This document shows, piece after piece, positions 47,405 through 56,955 of a DNA stretch of 64,000 nucleotides. Position numbers and translations under genes: made by a program. The notes beneath the pieces are model-generated. The model saw only the letters and a program-made list of their open reading frames with translations. It was not told where the DNA came from and made no database searches. Within the stretch, counting starts at the first letter, position 1; each line of letters opens with the position of its first letter. Source of the stretch: Amycolatopsis sp. FBCC-B4732 (lineage in GTDB: Bacteria > Actinomycetota > Actinomycetes > Mycobacteriales > Pseudonocardiaceae); the NCBI RefSeq assembly GCF_023008405.1, contig NZ_CP095376.1, positions 7,606,501 to 7,670,500 on the forward strand, read 5' to 3'.

Positions 47405-47995
47405 ATGCCGACCCTCCGCACCCCCCGGCTCACCCTCGTGCCCCTCACCGACGAGCACCTCGACCTCGAGTACGAACTCGACTCCGACCCGGAAGTCATG
47501 CGCTACCTCACCGGCCGCGCCGCCACCCGGGAAGAGGTCGAGCAAGCCCACCGACGCCGGATGAACACGGGTCACGGGTTCTGGATGGGCTTCGCCGACG
47601 AAGACTTCATCGGCTGGTGGATCCTCCGCCCACCCCACGGCCCCGACCAGCCGGACGTCGAAGGCGAAGCCGAGCTCGGCTACCGCCTGCTGCGCCGGCA
47701 CTGGCGGCAGGGCTACGCCCGCGAAGGCTCCCTCGAACTGCTCCGATACGGCTTCGAAGAACTCGACCTGGACCGGATCTTCGCCCAGACCATGGCCGTC
47801 AACACCCCGTCCCGCGCGACGATGGCCTCGGCCGGACTCACCTTCGCCAGGGCGTTCACCTCGGCCATTGACTACGAAGACCACATCGACGGCGCCGACC
47901 AGGGCGAAGTCGAGTACGAGATCAAGCGGGAACGGTGGCTCGCTTGTCGACCCGGCGGATCCACCACAGCAGCGGCCCCGCCACCAGCCAGGTGA
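47405..47995 (+). CDS. GNAT family N-acetyltransferase (RimJ-like)
   Basis: The 196-residue protein opens LRTPRLTLVPLTDEHLD and carries the acetyl-CoA region ELGYRLLRRHWRQGYAREGSLELLRYGFEELDLDRIFA followed by VNTPSRATMASAGLTF. This is the RimJ/RimL layout. The substrate is unknown. The last 24 codons (RPGGSTTAAAPPPAR) are antisense to the convergent DUF3592 gene; they look like read-through into noncoding frame, so the functional domain ends near residue 180. About 225 bases upstream show no gene. Confidence 0.85.
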   Translation: MPTLRTPRLTLVPLTDEHLDLEYELDSDPEVMRYLTGRAATREEVEQAHRRRMNTGHGFWMGFADEDFIGWWILRPPHGPDQPDVEGEAELGYRLLRRHWRQGYAREGSLELLRYGFEELDLDRIFAQTMAVNTPSRATMASAGLTFARAFTSAIDYEDHIDGADQGEVEYEIKRERWLACRPGGSTTAAAPPPAR

Positions 47996-48359
47996 AGAAC
48001 ACGAAACTCCCCAGCGGCAGCAACGTCAACGTCGCCGACCGCCCGGCCACCCGGGCCAGCTCCGGGTCGGACGCGTCGTACTCGATGCGGACCAGTTGCC
48101 CGGCCGCCAGGCCGTCCGGGTAGAGGACCCCGTTCGCCGGGCTGTGGACGATGCCGTCGGGGGTCTCGAAGTGGATGATCGTGCGGTCGAACGCCACCGA
48201 GTCGACCGTCGCCGTCGCGGTGCCGAGCTGGGCGGAGATCGCGCCGTCGTTGCGGATCGCCGCGAACAGCAAGCAGATGCACATCACGGTGAGGAGCGAG
48301 GCGACGCCGAGGGTGGTCCACCACCCGACGCGCCTCGCCCGTTCACCTCTCGTGCTCAC
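47922..48359 (-). CDS. DUF3592-like membrane protein
   Basis: The 145-residue protein has an N-terminal helix (GWWTTLGVASLLTVMCICLLFAAI), an extracytoplasmic beta domain (TATVDSVAFDRTIIHFETPDGIVHSPANGVLYPDGLAAGQLVRIEYDASDPELARVAG) and a second helix (GSFVFFTWLVAGPLLWWI). The Y-DASDPELAR stretch is typical of DUF3592 proteins, whose function is unknown. It overlaps the convergent acetyltransferase by 74 bases. Confidence 0.75.
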   Translation of the reverse strand: MSTRGERARRVGWWTTLGVASLLTVMCICLLFAAIRNDGAISAQLGTATATVDSVAFDRTIIHFETPDGIVHSPANGVLYPDGLAAGQLVRIEYDASDPELARVAGRSATLTLLPLGSFVFFTWLVAGPLLWWIRRVDKRATVPA

Positions 48360-48381
48360 GCCGCGAGCGTAGCGGTCTCAC

Positions 48382-49893
48382 TCAGTGCGCGTGCTCCGCG
48401 GCGAGATTCCGGTGGTTCGCCTGGATCTGGTCGTACGACCGGGGCTTCGCCGGGGCCGCGAAGCGGGAAACCGCCGCCGCACCGTTGGGGCCCACCGCGG
48501 GCTTGCCCGCCGTGTACAGCCAGGTCTGGAACAACTCGTGCAGCGGCTTGCCCGAGATTTTCTCCGCCAGCGCGATGAACTCCAGGATCCGGCCGTCCTT
48601 GCCGCCCTTCTGGGCCTGCCACGTCTGCAGGATCTTGAAGAACGCCTCGTCGCCGACGGCGGTGCGCAGCGCCTGCAGCGTCAGCGCGCCACGGTCGTAC
48701 ACCGCGTTGTCGAACTGGTTGTCCGCGCCCGGGTCGGCCGGGACGAGCTTCCACAGGTCGCCGTCGGCCGGGTTCGAGTCGTACGTGTACTGCGCCAGCT
48801 CGGCGACCGTGCCCTCGCCCTCGTGCTCCGACCACAGCCACTCGGCGTAGGACGCGAAGCCCTCGTTCAGCCAGATGTCGCTCCAGCGGCCGAGGGAGAC
48901 GTTGTCGCCGAACCACTGGTGGGCGTTCTCGTGCGCGATCAACGTCGTGTTCGAGCCGGCGCGGAAGTTGCGGGCGCCGTAGGTCGGGCGGGTCTGGTTC
49001 TCCAGGGAGAACGTGATGCCACTGGTGACGACGCCGCCCTCGGCCTCGAACGGGTACGGGCCGAACTGGGTGGCCAGGAACTCGTCGATCTCCGGCGTCC
49101 GCTCGACGCTCGCCTTCGCCGCGTACAGCGAGTCACCGAGGTCCGAGCCGTACGCGGTGATGAACGGCTTGCCGTCCGGCGTCGTCGACTGGTTCAGCTC
49201 GTACTTGCCGACGATGAACGACGTCAGGTAGGTCGCCTGCGGCTTGGTGCTGCGCCACTGCCAGCGCGTCCAGCCCGCCCGGCTCTTCTGCGTCCGGACC
49301 AGCGAGCCGTTGGTGATGGCAACGTTGTCGTCCGGGGCTTCGATCGTGACGTCGTAGGTCGCCTTGTCGGTCGGGTGGTCGTTCGCCGGGAACCACCACG
49401 CCGAGCTCTGTGGCTCGTCGACGCCGAGGGCGCCGAAGGAGCCCTTCTTCCAGGCGTTGAGCCCGTCCACCTTCTCGGTCGAGGGCGTGTCCGAGTAGGC
49501 CACGACGACGGTCGTGGTCTGGCCCTTGAGCAGCGGCTGCGCCGGGGTGATGACGAGCTCGCCGTTGCCGTTCTGGTTCGTGAACTGCGCCGGGCGGTTG
49601 TTCACGCGCACGCTGGACGCCTTGAGCGCGAAGTCGAGGTCGAACCGCGAGAGGTCCTGCGTCGCGGTGAGCAGCAGCGTGGTGGTGCCGGCCAGCACGT
49701 CGGTCGCGGGCTGGTAGGTCAGGCGGATGTCGTAGTGCAGCACGTCCGTGCCGCCGTTGCCGGCGTTCGGGTAGTACGTGTCACCGACGCCGGGCGCACC
49801 CGGCGCCGGGGCCGCACTGGCGGTACCGGCGAGCAGCACCGAGGCGACCCCGGCCGCGAGCACACCGAGGCCGGTGCGAGTTCTTGCACGCAT
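48382..49893 (-). CDS. Secreted M1 family metallopeptidase
   Basis: The 503-residue zinc aminopeptidase-like protein has a signal peptide (LGVLAAGVASVLLAGTASAAPA). Zinc ligands are HENAH at residues 321-325 and Glu344 in WLNEGFASYAEW. The usual exopeptidase GxMEN is replaced by TSGITFSLENQ around 290-300. Actinomycetes secrete several such truncated M1 enzymes lacking the C-terminal helical domain, and this one fits. It would trim peptides outside the cell. The start is supported by GGAGGG about seven bases upstream. Confidence 0.88.
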   Translation of the reverse strand: MRARTRTGLGVLAAGVASVLLAGTASAAPAPGAPGVGDTYYPNAGNGGTDVLHYDIRLTYQPATDVLAGTTTLLLTATQDLSRFDLDFALKASSVRVNNRPAQFTNQNGNGELVITPAQPLLKGQTTTVVVAYSDTPSTEKVDGLNAWKKGSFGALGVDEPQSSAWWFPANDHPTDKATYDVTIEAPDDNVAITNGSLVRTQKSRAGWTRWQWRSTKPQATYLTSFIVGKYELNQSTTPDGKPFITAYGSDLGDSLYAAKASVERTPEIDEFLATQFGPYPFEAEGGVVTSGITFSLENQTRPTYGARNFRAGSNTTLIAHENAHQWFGDNVSLGRWSDIWLNEGFASYAEWLWSEHEGEGTVAELAQYTYDSNPADGDLWKLVPADPGADNQFDNAVYDRGALTLQALRTAVGDEAFFKILQTWQAQKGGKDGRILEFIALAEKISGKPLHELFQTWLYTAGKPAVGPNGAAAVSRFAAPAKPRSYDQIQANHRNLAAEHAH

Positions 49894-50018
49894 TCGAATC
49901 CCTCCAACGGGTGAGGTTCAGCGCGCTCGAACGTAGCCAGCCAAGAAGCACCCAGGAACAGCCGAAGGGAGGATCTTGCCTGCTGGGATCCCACCCGGAA
50001 AGCGGTTGACCGAAGCCG

Positions 50019-51695
50019 TCAGACCGCCGAAACGGCCGCGCTGACCGCGGAGCGCAGCCGGGCGTGCAGGTCACGGTGCCGCGAACGGTCCACTCGCACC
50101 TCGACGACGCGTAGGCCCGGCTCCGGCCGCAGTGCCGCCTTGAACTCCGTCAGCGTCTCCGCCACGACGTGCGGGACGCGGTAGCCGGCGCACAGCGCGC
50201 CCAGGTCGGCGCCGTGCGGGGTGCCGAAGACGCGCTCGAAGCTCGCCGAGTGCTCCGGCGCGCCCTGCTCCAGCAGCGAGAAGATGCCGCCGCCGTCGTC
50301 GTTGAGCACCACGATCGTCAGGTCCGGGCGCTGCTCGGCCGGGCCGGTCAGCAGCCCCGAAGCGTCGTGCAGGAACGTCAGGTCGCCCAGCAGCGCGTAC
50401 GACGGGCCGCGGTGGACGTACGCGGCGCCGATCGCGGTCGAGACCGTGCCGTCGATGCCCGCGACGCCGCGGTTGCGGTGCACGAGGACGTCGGGGCGCA
50501 GCCGCCCGGCCAGCGCCACGTCCCGGGTCGGGTTGGACGAGCCCACGACGAGCAGCGAGTCCGGCGGCAGCGCGTCCACCAGCTCGGTCGCGACGCGCAG
50601 CCCGCTGGGCCACGGCTCCTCGGCCAGCGTCGCGGCGACGGCGGAAGCGGCGGCCGCGTCGGCGCGGCGCCAGCTGGCCAGCCACTCCGGGTCGGCGGGC
50701 TTGGTCGGCTCGTCGAACCACTGCCCGACCTGCCGGACGTTGTGCGCGGGCGCCGGCCAGTCCGAGTCCGGCCGCACCAGCAGGACCTCGACCGAGGCGT
50801 CCGAAAGCACCTTCTGGATCTGCCGGAACACCGTCGGCCGCCCGAGGCAGAGCACCTGCTCCGGCTTGTGCCGCGAGATGAACTCCTCGACACCCAGCAG
50901 CCAGGCGCCGGACGAGATCGCCGTGCCACCGGACAGCCCGATGCCGCCGGTCTCCGAGATCACCGGCCAGCCGTGCTGTTCGGCCCACTCGCTCGCCGCC
51001 TGGACGCCGGTGTCGCACGCGATCACCAGGCCGTGGCGGGCGGAGGGCACCACGAACGACGGCAGCGCGCCGAAGTCCGGCAGCTCGGTCCACCGGGAGC
51101 CGTCGGGACGGCCGTCCAGCGACTCGTACCACTCACCGTCATCGTCGAGGTCGGGCACGAGCGGCTCGCGGAACGGGATGTTCAGGTGCACCGGGCCGCA
51201 GCGCCACTCGCCGTAGGCGGCGTTCCAGGCCCGGCAGATCTGGCTGCGCCAGTAAGAGTTCTGGCCGGCCCGCCGCTCGGCGACGGCCAGCTCGTCGAAG
51301 TACCGGGCGGCGTTGCCGAACAGCCGGTGCTGGTCGATGACCTGCGACGCGCCGGCCGCGCGCAGCTCGGGCGGCCGGTCGGCGGTCATGACGATCAGCG
51401 GGACGCCGGCGCGGTCGGCCTCCAGCACGGCCGGGTGGAAGTTCGCGGCCGCGGTGCCCGACGTGCACAGCAAGGCCACCGGACGCCCGGTGCGCGCGGC
51501 GATGCCGAGGGCGAGGAACGCGGCGCCGCGCTCGTCGATGCGGACGTGGAGCTGCAGCTTCCCGGCCGCCGCCGCGTCGTAGAGCGCGATCGACAGCGGC
51601 GCGTTGCGGGAGCCCGGGCAGAGGACGACGTGCGAAACGGTGTTGCGGACGAGTTCGTCGACGATCACCCTGGCCTGCGCGGTGGAAGGGTTCAC
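50019..51695 (-). CDS. menD: SEPHCHC synthase (2-succinyl-5-enolpyruvyl-6-hydroxy-3-cyclohexene-1-carboxylate synthase)
   Basis: The 558-residue ThDP enzyme adds succinic semialdehyde from 2-oxoglutarate to isochorismate, the first committed step of menaquinone synthesis. It has HVVLCPGSRNAPLSIALYDA, the catalytic Glu region RIDERGAAFLALGIA, LCTSGTAAANFHPAVLEA and a C-terminal ThDP motif GDLTFLHDASGLL...VVLNDDGGGIFSLL. GTG is chosen with GGAG seven bases upstream. It is divergent from menB with about 50 bases between starts. Confidence 0.95.
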   Translation of the reverse strand: MNPSTAQARVIVDELVRNTVSHVVLCPGSRNAPLSIALYDAAAAGKLQLHVRIDERGAAFLALGIAARTGRPVALLCTSGTAAANFHPAVLEADRAGVPLIVMTADRPPELRAAGASQVIDQHRLFGNAARYFDELAVAERRAGQNSYWRSQICRAWNAAYGEWRCGPVHLNIPFREPLVPDLDDDGEWYESLDGRPDGSRWTELPDFGALPSFVVPSARHGLVIACDTGVQAASEWAEQHGWPVISETGGIGLSGGTAISSGAWLLGVEEFISRHKPEQVLCLGRPTVFRQIQKVLSDASVEVLLVRPDSDWPAPAHNVRQVGQWFDEPTKPADPEWLASWRRADAAAASAVAATLAEEPWPSGLRVATELVDALPPDSLLVVGSSNPTRDVALAGRLRPDVLVHRNRGVAGIDGTVSTAIGAAYVHRGPSYALLGDLTFLHDASGLLTGPAEQRPDLTIVVLNDDGGGIFSLLEQGAPEHSASFERVFGTPHGADLGALCAGYRVPHVVAETLTEFKAALRPEPGLRVVEVRVDRSRHRDLHARLRSAVSAAVSAV

Positions 51696-51733
51696 CGGCA
51701 GGCTCCAGACAGATCAGAGATGTCCACAGGTCC

Positions 51734-51739
51734 TATTCT
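51734..51739 (+). promoter_or_regulatory. menB -10 element
   Basis: TATTCT is a near-ideal -10 hexamer placed seven bases before the GTG chosen for menB, which predicts a leaderless message. No good -35 is seen. Confidence 0.5.
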
Positions 51740-51746
51740 CCCAAAC

Positions 51747-52670
51747 GTGGATGACGCCCGAGTTTCCGAGCTGTTCGATCCGGCCGCGTGGACCGAGGTC
51801 GAAGGTTTCGCCTTCACCGACATCACCTACCACCGTTCCGCTGAGAACCGCGGCGGCAAGCGCGTGGTGCGCGTCGCGTTCGACCGTCCGGAGGTCCGCA
51901 ACGCCTTCCGGCCGCACACCGTCGACGAGCTCTACCGGGCGCTGGACCACGCCCGGATGAGCTCGGACGTCGGCTGCGTCCTGCTCACCGGCAACGGCCC
52001 CTCGCCCAAGGACGGCGGGTGGGCGTTCTGCTCCGGTGGTGACCAGCGTATTCGCGGACGCTCCGGCTATCAGTACGCGAGCGGCGAGACCTCCGACACG
52101 GTGGACCCCGCGCAGGCCGGCCGGCTGCACATCCTCGAGGTCCAGCGGCTGATCCGGTTCCTGCCGAAACCGGTGATCGCGGTCGTACCGGGCTGGGCCG
52201 CGGGCGGCGGGCACTCCCTGCACGTCGTGTGCGATCTCACCCTCGCCTCGGCCGAGCACGCCAAGTTCAAGCAGACCGACGCCGACGTCGGCTCGTTCGA
52301 CGCCGGCTACGGCTCGGCCTACCTGGCCAAGATGGTCGGCCAGAAGTTCGCCCGCGAGATCTTCTTCCTCGGCCGCGAGTACTCCGCCGAGCAGATGCAC
52401 CGGATGGGCGCGGTCAACGCCGTCGTCCCGCACGCCGACCTCGAAAAAGAGGCGCTGGACTGGGCGTGGGCGATCGTCGGCAAGTCGCCGACGGCGCAGC
52501 GGATGCTGAAGTACGCGTTCAACCTCACCGACGACGGCATGGTCGGCCAGCAGCTGTTCGCCGGCGAGACCACCCGCCTGGCGTACATGCAGGACGAAGC
52601 CGTCGAAGGCCGCGACGCGTTCCTGCAGAAGCGCGACCCCGACTTCAAGGACGTCCCCTATTACTACTGA
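51747..52670 (+). CDS. menB: 1,4-dihydroxy-2-naphthoyl-CoA synthase
   Basis: The 307-residue crotonase-fold cyclase has FCSGGDQRIRG at about 94-104, VIAVVPGWAAGGGHSLHVVCDLTLAS, and DADVGSFDAGYGSAYLAKMVG. It closes the second ring of the naphthoquinone from o-succinylbenzoyl-CoA. The GTG start (VDDARVSELFDPAAW) is favoured by the -10 element; an ATG nine codons upstream (MSTGPILPN) is the alternative. The 3' end overlaps the proposed menE start. Confidence 0.93.
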   Translation: MDDARVSELFDPAAWTEVEGFAFTDITYHRSAENRGGKRVVRVAFDRPEVRNAFRPHTVDELYRALDHARMSSDVGCVLLTGNGPSPKDGGWAFCSGGDQRIRGRSGYQYASGETSDTVDPAQAGRLHILEVQRLIRFLPKPVIAVVPGWAAGGGHSLHVVCDLTLASAEHAKFKQTDADVGSFDAGYGSAYLAKMVGQKFAREIFFLGREYSAEQMHRMGAVNAVVPHADLEKEALDWAWAIVGKSPTAQRMLKYAFNLTDDGMVGQQLFAGETTRLAYMQDEAVEGRDAFLQKRDPDFKDVPYYY

Positions 52671-53796
52671 GCTGCTGCCGATCCCCCTCGACGGCTCCCC
52701 GGCGGCGCTCGCCACGCTGAAGCGCGCGGTCGCGGACGCGCTGGACGGCGGCCCGGCCGTGCTGCCGTTCACCGACCCCGCACTGCGGGACGCGATGGCC
52801 CCGGGTGAGCCCGCCGAGCCGGACACGGCCGTGGTCATCGCCACTTCGGGCTCGACCGGCGCGCCCAAGGGCGTGCTGCTCTCGGCCCGCGCGCTGACCG
52901 CGTCCGCCGAAGCCACGCACGCCCGCCTCGGTGGCCCCGGTCACTGGCTCCTGGCGACCCCGGCGCACTACATCGGCGGGCTGCAGGTGCTGGTCCGGTC
53001 GCTGCTCGCGGGCACCGAGCCCGCGTTCCTGACCGGCACCGGCTTCCGCCCGGCCGACTTCGCGGCCGCGGCGGCGAGGCTGACCGGCGGCCCGCGGTAC
53101 ACGGCCCTCGTGCCGACCCAGCTGGTCCGGCTGCTCGACGACGGCGGCGCGGGACTGGCCGCGGCGAAGACGTTCGACGCGATCGTGCTCGGCGCGGCCG
53201 CGACCACCCCGGCGCTGCGCGAGCGCGCCGCCGAGGCCGGGGTCCGGATCGTGCCCGCGTACGGGATGAGCGAGACGGCGAGCGGCTGCGTCTACGACGG
53301 CTTCCCGCTCGACGGCGTCCGCGTCGACCTCGACGGCGGCCGGATCCGCATCGCCGGCGACGTGCTCGCGCACGGCTACCGGGGCCGGCCGGACCTCACC
53401 GCGGAGGCGTTCTCCGGCGGCTGGTTCACGACGTCCGACCGCGGGGTCCGGCACGAAGACGGCCGCCTGGAGGTGCTGGGCCGGGCGGACGACATGATCA
53501 ACACCGGCGGTGTGAAGGTGTCGGCGAACGCGATCGAACGCGTGCTGTGCGCGCAGCCGGGGGTGCGGGACGCGTGCGTCGTCGGCCTGCCGGACCCGGA
53601 GTGGGGCGAGGCCGTGGTGGCGCTGGTCGTCCCGGCGGGCGAGCCGGGCGACCTGCGCGCGGCGGTCCGCGCGGAGCTGGGCCCGGCCTCGACCCCCAAG
53701 CGCGTCGAATTCGGCACCGAGCTGCCCCTGCGCGGCCCCGGCAAGATCGACCGGGCGGCGGTGAAGGCCCTACTGACGTCGGCTTCGCGCGGCTGA
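52660..53796 (+). CDS. menE: o-Succinylbenzoate-CoA ligase, unusual start
   Basis: The adenylate-forming enzyme has the P-loop-like VVIATSGSTGAPKGVLLSARAL, IVPAYGMSETASGCVYDGFPLDG, WFTTSDRGVRHEDGRLEVLGRADDMINTGGVKVSANAIE and a C-terminal GPGKIDRAAVKAL with the catalytic lysine. It activates o-succinylbenzoate for MenB. The frame contains no ATG, GTG or TTG between an in-frame stop at 52507 and a GTG at 52759, yet the conserved-looking N-terminus (TELLPIPLDGSPAALATLKRAVADAL) lies upstream of that GTG. An ATT at 52660 with AAGGA eight bases before it is my proposed start (378 aa); CTG at 52672 or 52675 is possible. Confidence 0.85.
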   Translation: MTTELLPIPLDGSPAALATLKRAVADALDGGPAVLPFTDPALRDAMAPGEPAEPDTAVVIATSGSTGAPKGVLLSARALTASAEATHARLGGPGHWLLATPAHYIGGLQVLVRSLLAGTEPAFLTGTGFRPADFAAAAARLTGGPRYTALVPTQLVRLLDDGGAGLAAAKTFDAIVLGAAATTPALRERAAEAGVRIVPAYGMSETASGCVYDGFPLDGVRVDLDGGRIRIAGDVLAHGYRGRPDLTAEAFSGGWFTTSDRGVRHEDGRLEVLGRADDMINTGGVKVSANAIERVLCAQPGVRDACVVGLPDPEWGEAVVALVVPAGEPGDLRAAVRAELGPASTPKRVEFGTELPLRGPGKIDRAAVKALLTSASRG

Positions 53797-53810
53797 ATGG
53801 TGGCACTTCG

Positions 53811-53840
53811 TTGACATTGACGGCGTGCGCACGCTTGGCT
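53811..53840 (+). promoter_or_regulatory. Consensus-like promoter of the 47-residue secreted peptide gene
   Basis: A perfect TTGACA (-35), an 18-base spacer and TTGGCT (-10) end seven bases before an ATG. Transcription would begin at the ATG, giving a leaderless mRNA. Confidence 0.55.
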
Positions 53841-53847
53841 ACGCACC

Positions 53848-53991
53848 ATGACGCGCTGGCTCCGCACCGCCCTGATCAGCACCGCCGTCGCGCTGGGAGT
53901 GCTCCTCCCGGTGGGCACGGCGCTGGCCGACGGTCCCGCCGTGGCCCCGAACAGCGGCCAGCTCACCTGGCAGCTCCCGACGACCGACTGA
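53848..53991 (+). CDS. Small secreted peptide precursor (47 aa)
   Basis: The 47-codon ORF encodes a textbook signal peptide: basic start MTRWLR, hydrophobic core TALISTAVALGVLLPV, and cleavage after GTALA at residue 27. The mature peptide is about 20 residues with the sequence QLTWQLP near its end and no cysteine. It has its own strong promoter and ends 139 bases before a BTAD/NB-ARC/TPR regulator gene on the same strand. I recognise no family. Roles such as an exported signal or a processed pheromone sensed through the TPR regulator are speculation. A 12-base palindrome (CCGGTCGACCGG) follows the stop codon directly. Confidence 0.55.
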   Translation: MTRWLRTALISTAVALGVLLPVGTALADGPAVAPNSGQLTWQLPTTD

Positions 53992-54130
53992 CCGGTCGAC
54001 CGGCGGGAACCGTGCCAACCCCTCGATGGCGCGGGTCCCCCGGTCTTCCCCATCGTGCCCCCTCCGCCTTGCCCGGACCTTGCCGACCGCTTGAACGAGC
54101 TGGTCGAATGCGGGGGCGAGGGGAGGCGCG

Positions 54131-56932
54131 GTGGTGGTGGAGTTCCGGTTGCTGGGCCCGATCGAGGCCCGGGTGGACGGCGAGCCGGTCGAGCTCGGGC
54201 CCGCGCGGCAGCGGGCCGTGCTGGCGGCGCTGCTGGCCGACGCGAACCGGCCGGTCCCGGTCGAGCGGCTGATCGACCGGGTGTGGGCGGACCGCCCGCC
54301 GCTGCGCGCGCGGGAGTCGTTGCACAGCTACCTGTCCCGGCTCCGGCATTCGCCGGCCGGTGCGGGGCTGGAGATCCGGCGGCTCCCCGGCGGCTACCTG
54401 CCGCGCGTCGACCCCGGCGCGGTGGACCTGCACCGGTTCCGCCGGCTCGTGGCCGAAGCGCGCGAAGCCGGGGACGACGCCGCCGAGGAACTGTTCGAGC
54501 GGGCGCTCGGGCTCTGGCACGGCGACGCACTCGCCGAGCTGGACACCCCGTGGGCCGCCGACCTGCGCCGGTCCCTGCACGCCGAACGCTGGTCGGCCCG
54601 GCTCGACCACGCCGACCTGCGGCTGCGCCGGGGACGGCACGCCGGGCTGCTCGCGGACCTGACGGCGTGGAGCCGCGAACACCCACTGGACGAGCGGCTC
54701 GCCGGTCAGGTCGTGCTGGCTCTCTACCGCAGCGGCCGCCAGGCCGACGCCCTCGAGCACTACGAGCGGCTCCGGCACCGGCTGGCCGAGGAGCTGGGCG
54801 CCGATCCGAGCCCGCCGCTGCGGGAGCTGCACCAGCGGATCCTGCGCGGTGCGCCGGAGCCGGCCGGTCCGGGACCGGCCGACGGCGTCATCCCGGACCG
54901 GTTCCCGGCGGCGCCCCCGTCGTTCATCGGCCGCGCGGACGAGCTCGCCGCGCTGACCGCGGCCGCGCACCGCGAGGCGGACGAGGGCCGTGTGGTGCAG
55001 ATTTCCGCGCTGGCCGGGGCCGGCGGGGTCGGCAAGACGTGGCTGGTGCTGCACTGGGCGCACGCCCACCGCGACCGGTTCCCGGACGGCAGGCTGTTCG
55101 CCGACCTGCACGGCTTCTCGTCGGCGAACGCCCCGCTGGAGCCGTCGGTCGTGGTGCGGGGCTTCCTCGGCGCGCTGGGCGTCGCACCCAGCCGCGTCCC
55201 GCCCGATCCGGACGCGCAGGCCGCGCTGTACCGGCAGCTGGTCGCGGGCAAGCGGATGCTGGTCGTGCTGGACAACGCGGCCGACGCCGGCCAGGTGATC
55301 CCGCTGCTGCCGGACAGCTCGGCGGCCACGACGGTGGTGACCAGCCGCCGCCACCTCGCGCCGCTGATCACGCGCTACGGCGCCCGGCACCTCCAGCTCG
55401 ACATCCTCACCCACGGCGAAGCCCGCGCGCTGCTGACCGAACGCCTGGGCGCGGCACGGCTGGCCGCCGAGCCGCGGGCGGTCGAGGACCTGATCGGCCT
55501 GTGCGGGCGCTACCCGCTGGCGCTGGCGATCATGAGCCGCCACGCGCACACGCGCCCGCACATCCCGCTCGCGGAGTTCGCCGCCGAACTGCGCGACCTC
55601 GGCCTCGACGCGCTCGACCACGAAGACCCCGCCGTGAGCCTGCCCACGGTCCTGTCGTGGTCGCTGCGCGCGCTCACGGCCGAGCAGCGCACGGTGTTCG
55701 CCCTGCTCGGCACCGCGCCCGGCCCCGACACCGGGCTGCCGGCCGCGGCGGCCCTCGCCGGCCTGCCCCCGCGCCGGACGGCCAAGGTGCTGAGCATGCT
55801 GGAGGAGGCGTCGCTACTGACCCGCCGTCCCGGCGGCCGGTACGCCATGCACGACCTGATCCGCGACTACGCCACGACGACCGCCGAGCGCGAGCTCCCG
55901 GCGGCCGAGCGGGAAGCGGCGCTGCGGCGGGTCCTGGACCACTACGTCCACACCGCGCACGCCGCCGACCACCACCTCGACCCCCACCGCCAGGCCGTCC
56001 CGCTCGCCGCGCCCGCGCCGGGCGCCGCACCGCACCCGCTGCCCGACGACACCGCCGCGCTGGCCTGGTTCGACACCGAGCACGCGAACCTCGTCGCGGC
56101 CCAGCGCACCGCCGCGGCCGCCGCGTGGCACGACGTGGTGTGGCAGCTGGCCTGGGGGACGCACACCTTCCAGAACCGGCGGGGCATGCTCCACGACCGG
56201 CTGGCCGGCTGGCGCGCGGCACTGGACGCCGCCGCGCACCTGGCCGACCCGGCCGCGCTGAGCCGCGCGCACCGGCTGCTCGCCGACGTCCACGCGAACC
56301 TGCGGCGGCACGACGAAGCCGTCGAGCACCTGCAGGAAGCCATCGCGCTGGCCGAGCTCCACGACGACCGCACCGAGCAGAGCCTCGCCCAGCACGGGCT
56401 TTCGTGGGTCTGGCAGCTGCGCGGCGACGACCGGCGGGCCCTGGCACACGCCACCCGCGCGCTGGCGCTCTTCCGCGCCCTCGGCAGGCCCGTGTGGGAG
56501 GCGCGCGAGCTCAACCAGGTCGGGTGGCTGGCCGCCCAGGTCGGCGACCACGAGACCGCGCGAAGCCACTGCGAAGCCGCGCTGGCCCTGCACCGCCACC
56601 ACGGCGACACGCACGCCGAGGCGGACACCCTGGACAGCCTCGGCTACATCGAGTTCCACACCGGGCGGCACGAGACCGCGATCGACCACTACCGGCGGGC
56701 GCTCACGCTCTACCGCGACCGCGGGAACACGTTCCAGGTCGCCGACACCCTCGACCGCCTCGGGCAGCCGCTCGCCGCCCTCGGCCACCACGACGAGGCC
56801 CGCGCGGTGTGGCGCGAAGCGCTCGAGATGTACCGGCAGCAGGACCGCGGCCGCGACGCCGACCGCGTCCGGGCGCAGCTCGACGCCCTGGACGGCGTGC
56901 CCGCGCCGGCCCGGGTTCCCGCCGGGCACTGA
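54131..56932 (+). CDS. AfsR/SARP-type regulator: BTAD, NB-ARC and TPR domains
   Basis: The 933-residue regulator has an OmpR-like winged helix at residues 1-95 ([32 protein letters not shown]). A bacterial transcriptional activator domain (BTAD) spans about 97-240 ([21 protein letters not shown]...). An NB-ARC ATPase follows with P-loop GAGGVGKT at 296-303 and [19 protein letters not shown] as Walker B. The C-terminal TPR array covers about 690-920. This AfsR-like architecture usually activates secondary metabolism or development in response to a signal sensed by the TPR part. GTG is the start, with GAGGGGAGG upstream; a second GTG follows. It sits between menE and menA, an unexpected place. 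Confidence 0.9.
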   Translation: MVVEFRLLGPIEARVDGEPVELGPARQRAVLAALLADANRPVPVERLIDRVWADRPPLRARESLHSYLSRLRHSPAGAGLEIRRLPGGYLPRVDPGAVDLHRFRRLVAEAREAGDDAAEELFERALGLWHGDALAELDTPWAADLRRSLHAERWSARLDHADLRLRRGRHAGLLADLTAWSREHPLDERLAGQVVLALYRSGRQADALEHYERLRHRLAEELGADPSPPLRELHQRILRGAPEPAGPGPADGVIPDRFPAAPPSFIGRADELAALTAAAHREADEGRVVQISALAGAGGVGKTWLVLHWAHAHRDRFPDGRLFADLHGFSSANAPLEPSVVVRGFLGALGVAPSRVPPDPDAQAALYRQLVAGKRMLVVLDNAADAGQVIPLLPDSSAATTVVTSRRHLAPLITRYGARHLQLDILTHGEARALLTERLGAARLAAEPRAVEDLIGLCGRYPLALAIMSRHAHTRPHIPLAEFAAELRDLGLDALDHEDPAVSLPTVLSWSLRALTAEQRTVFALLGTAPGPDTGLPAAAALAGLPPRRTAKVLSMLEEASLLTRRPGGRYAMHDLIRDYATTTAERELPAAEREAALRRVLDHYVHTAHAADHHLDPHRQAVPLAAPAPGAAPHPLPDDTAALAWFDTEHANLVAAQRTAAAAAWHDVVWQLAWGTHTFQNRRGMLHDRLAGWRAALDAAAHLADPAALSRAHRLLADVHANLRRHDEAVEHLQEAIALAELHDDRTEQSLAQHGLSWVWQLRGDDRRALAHATRALALFRALGRPVWEARELNQVGWLAAQVGDHETARSHCEAALALHRHHGDTHAEADTLDSLGYIEFHTGRHETAIDHYRRALTLYRDRGNTFQVADTLDRLGQPLAALGHHDEARAVWREALEMYRQQDRGRDADRVRAQLDALDGVPAPARVPAGH

Positions 56933-56955
56933 TCGACATGGCGTTGAATGGCGCC

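Noticed and set aside
54055..54130. Earlier in-frame start for menA or the regulator upstream of 54131
   Set aside because: The long frame that includes menA opens at 54055 in the wrong frame for the regulator and is a shadow until 56938.
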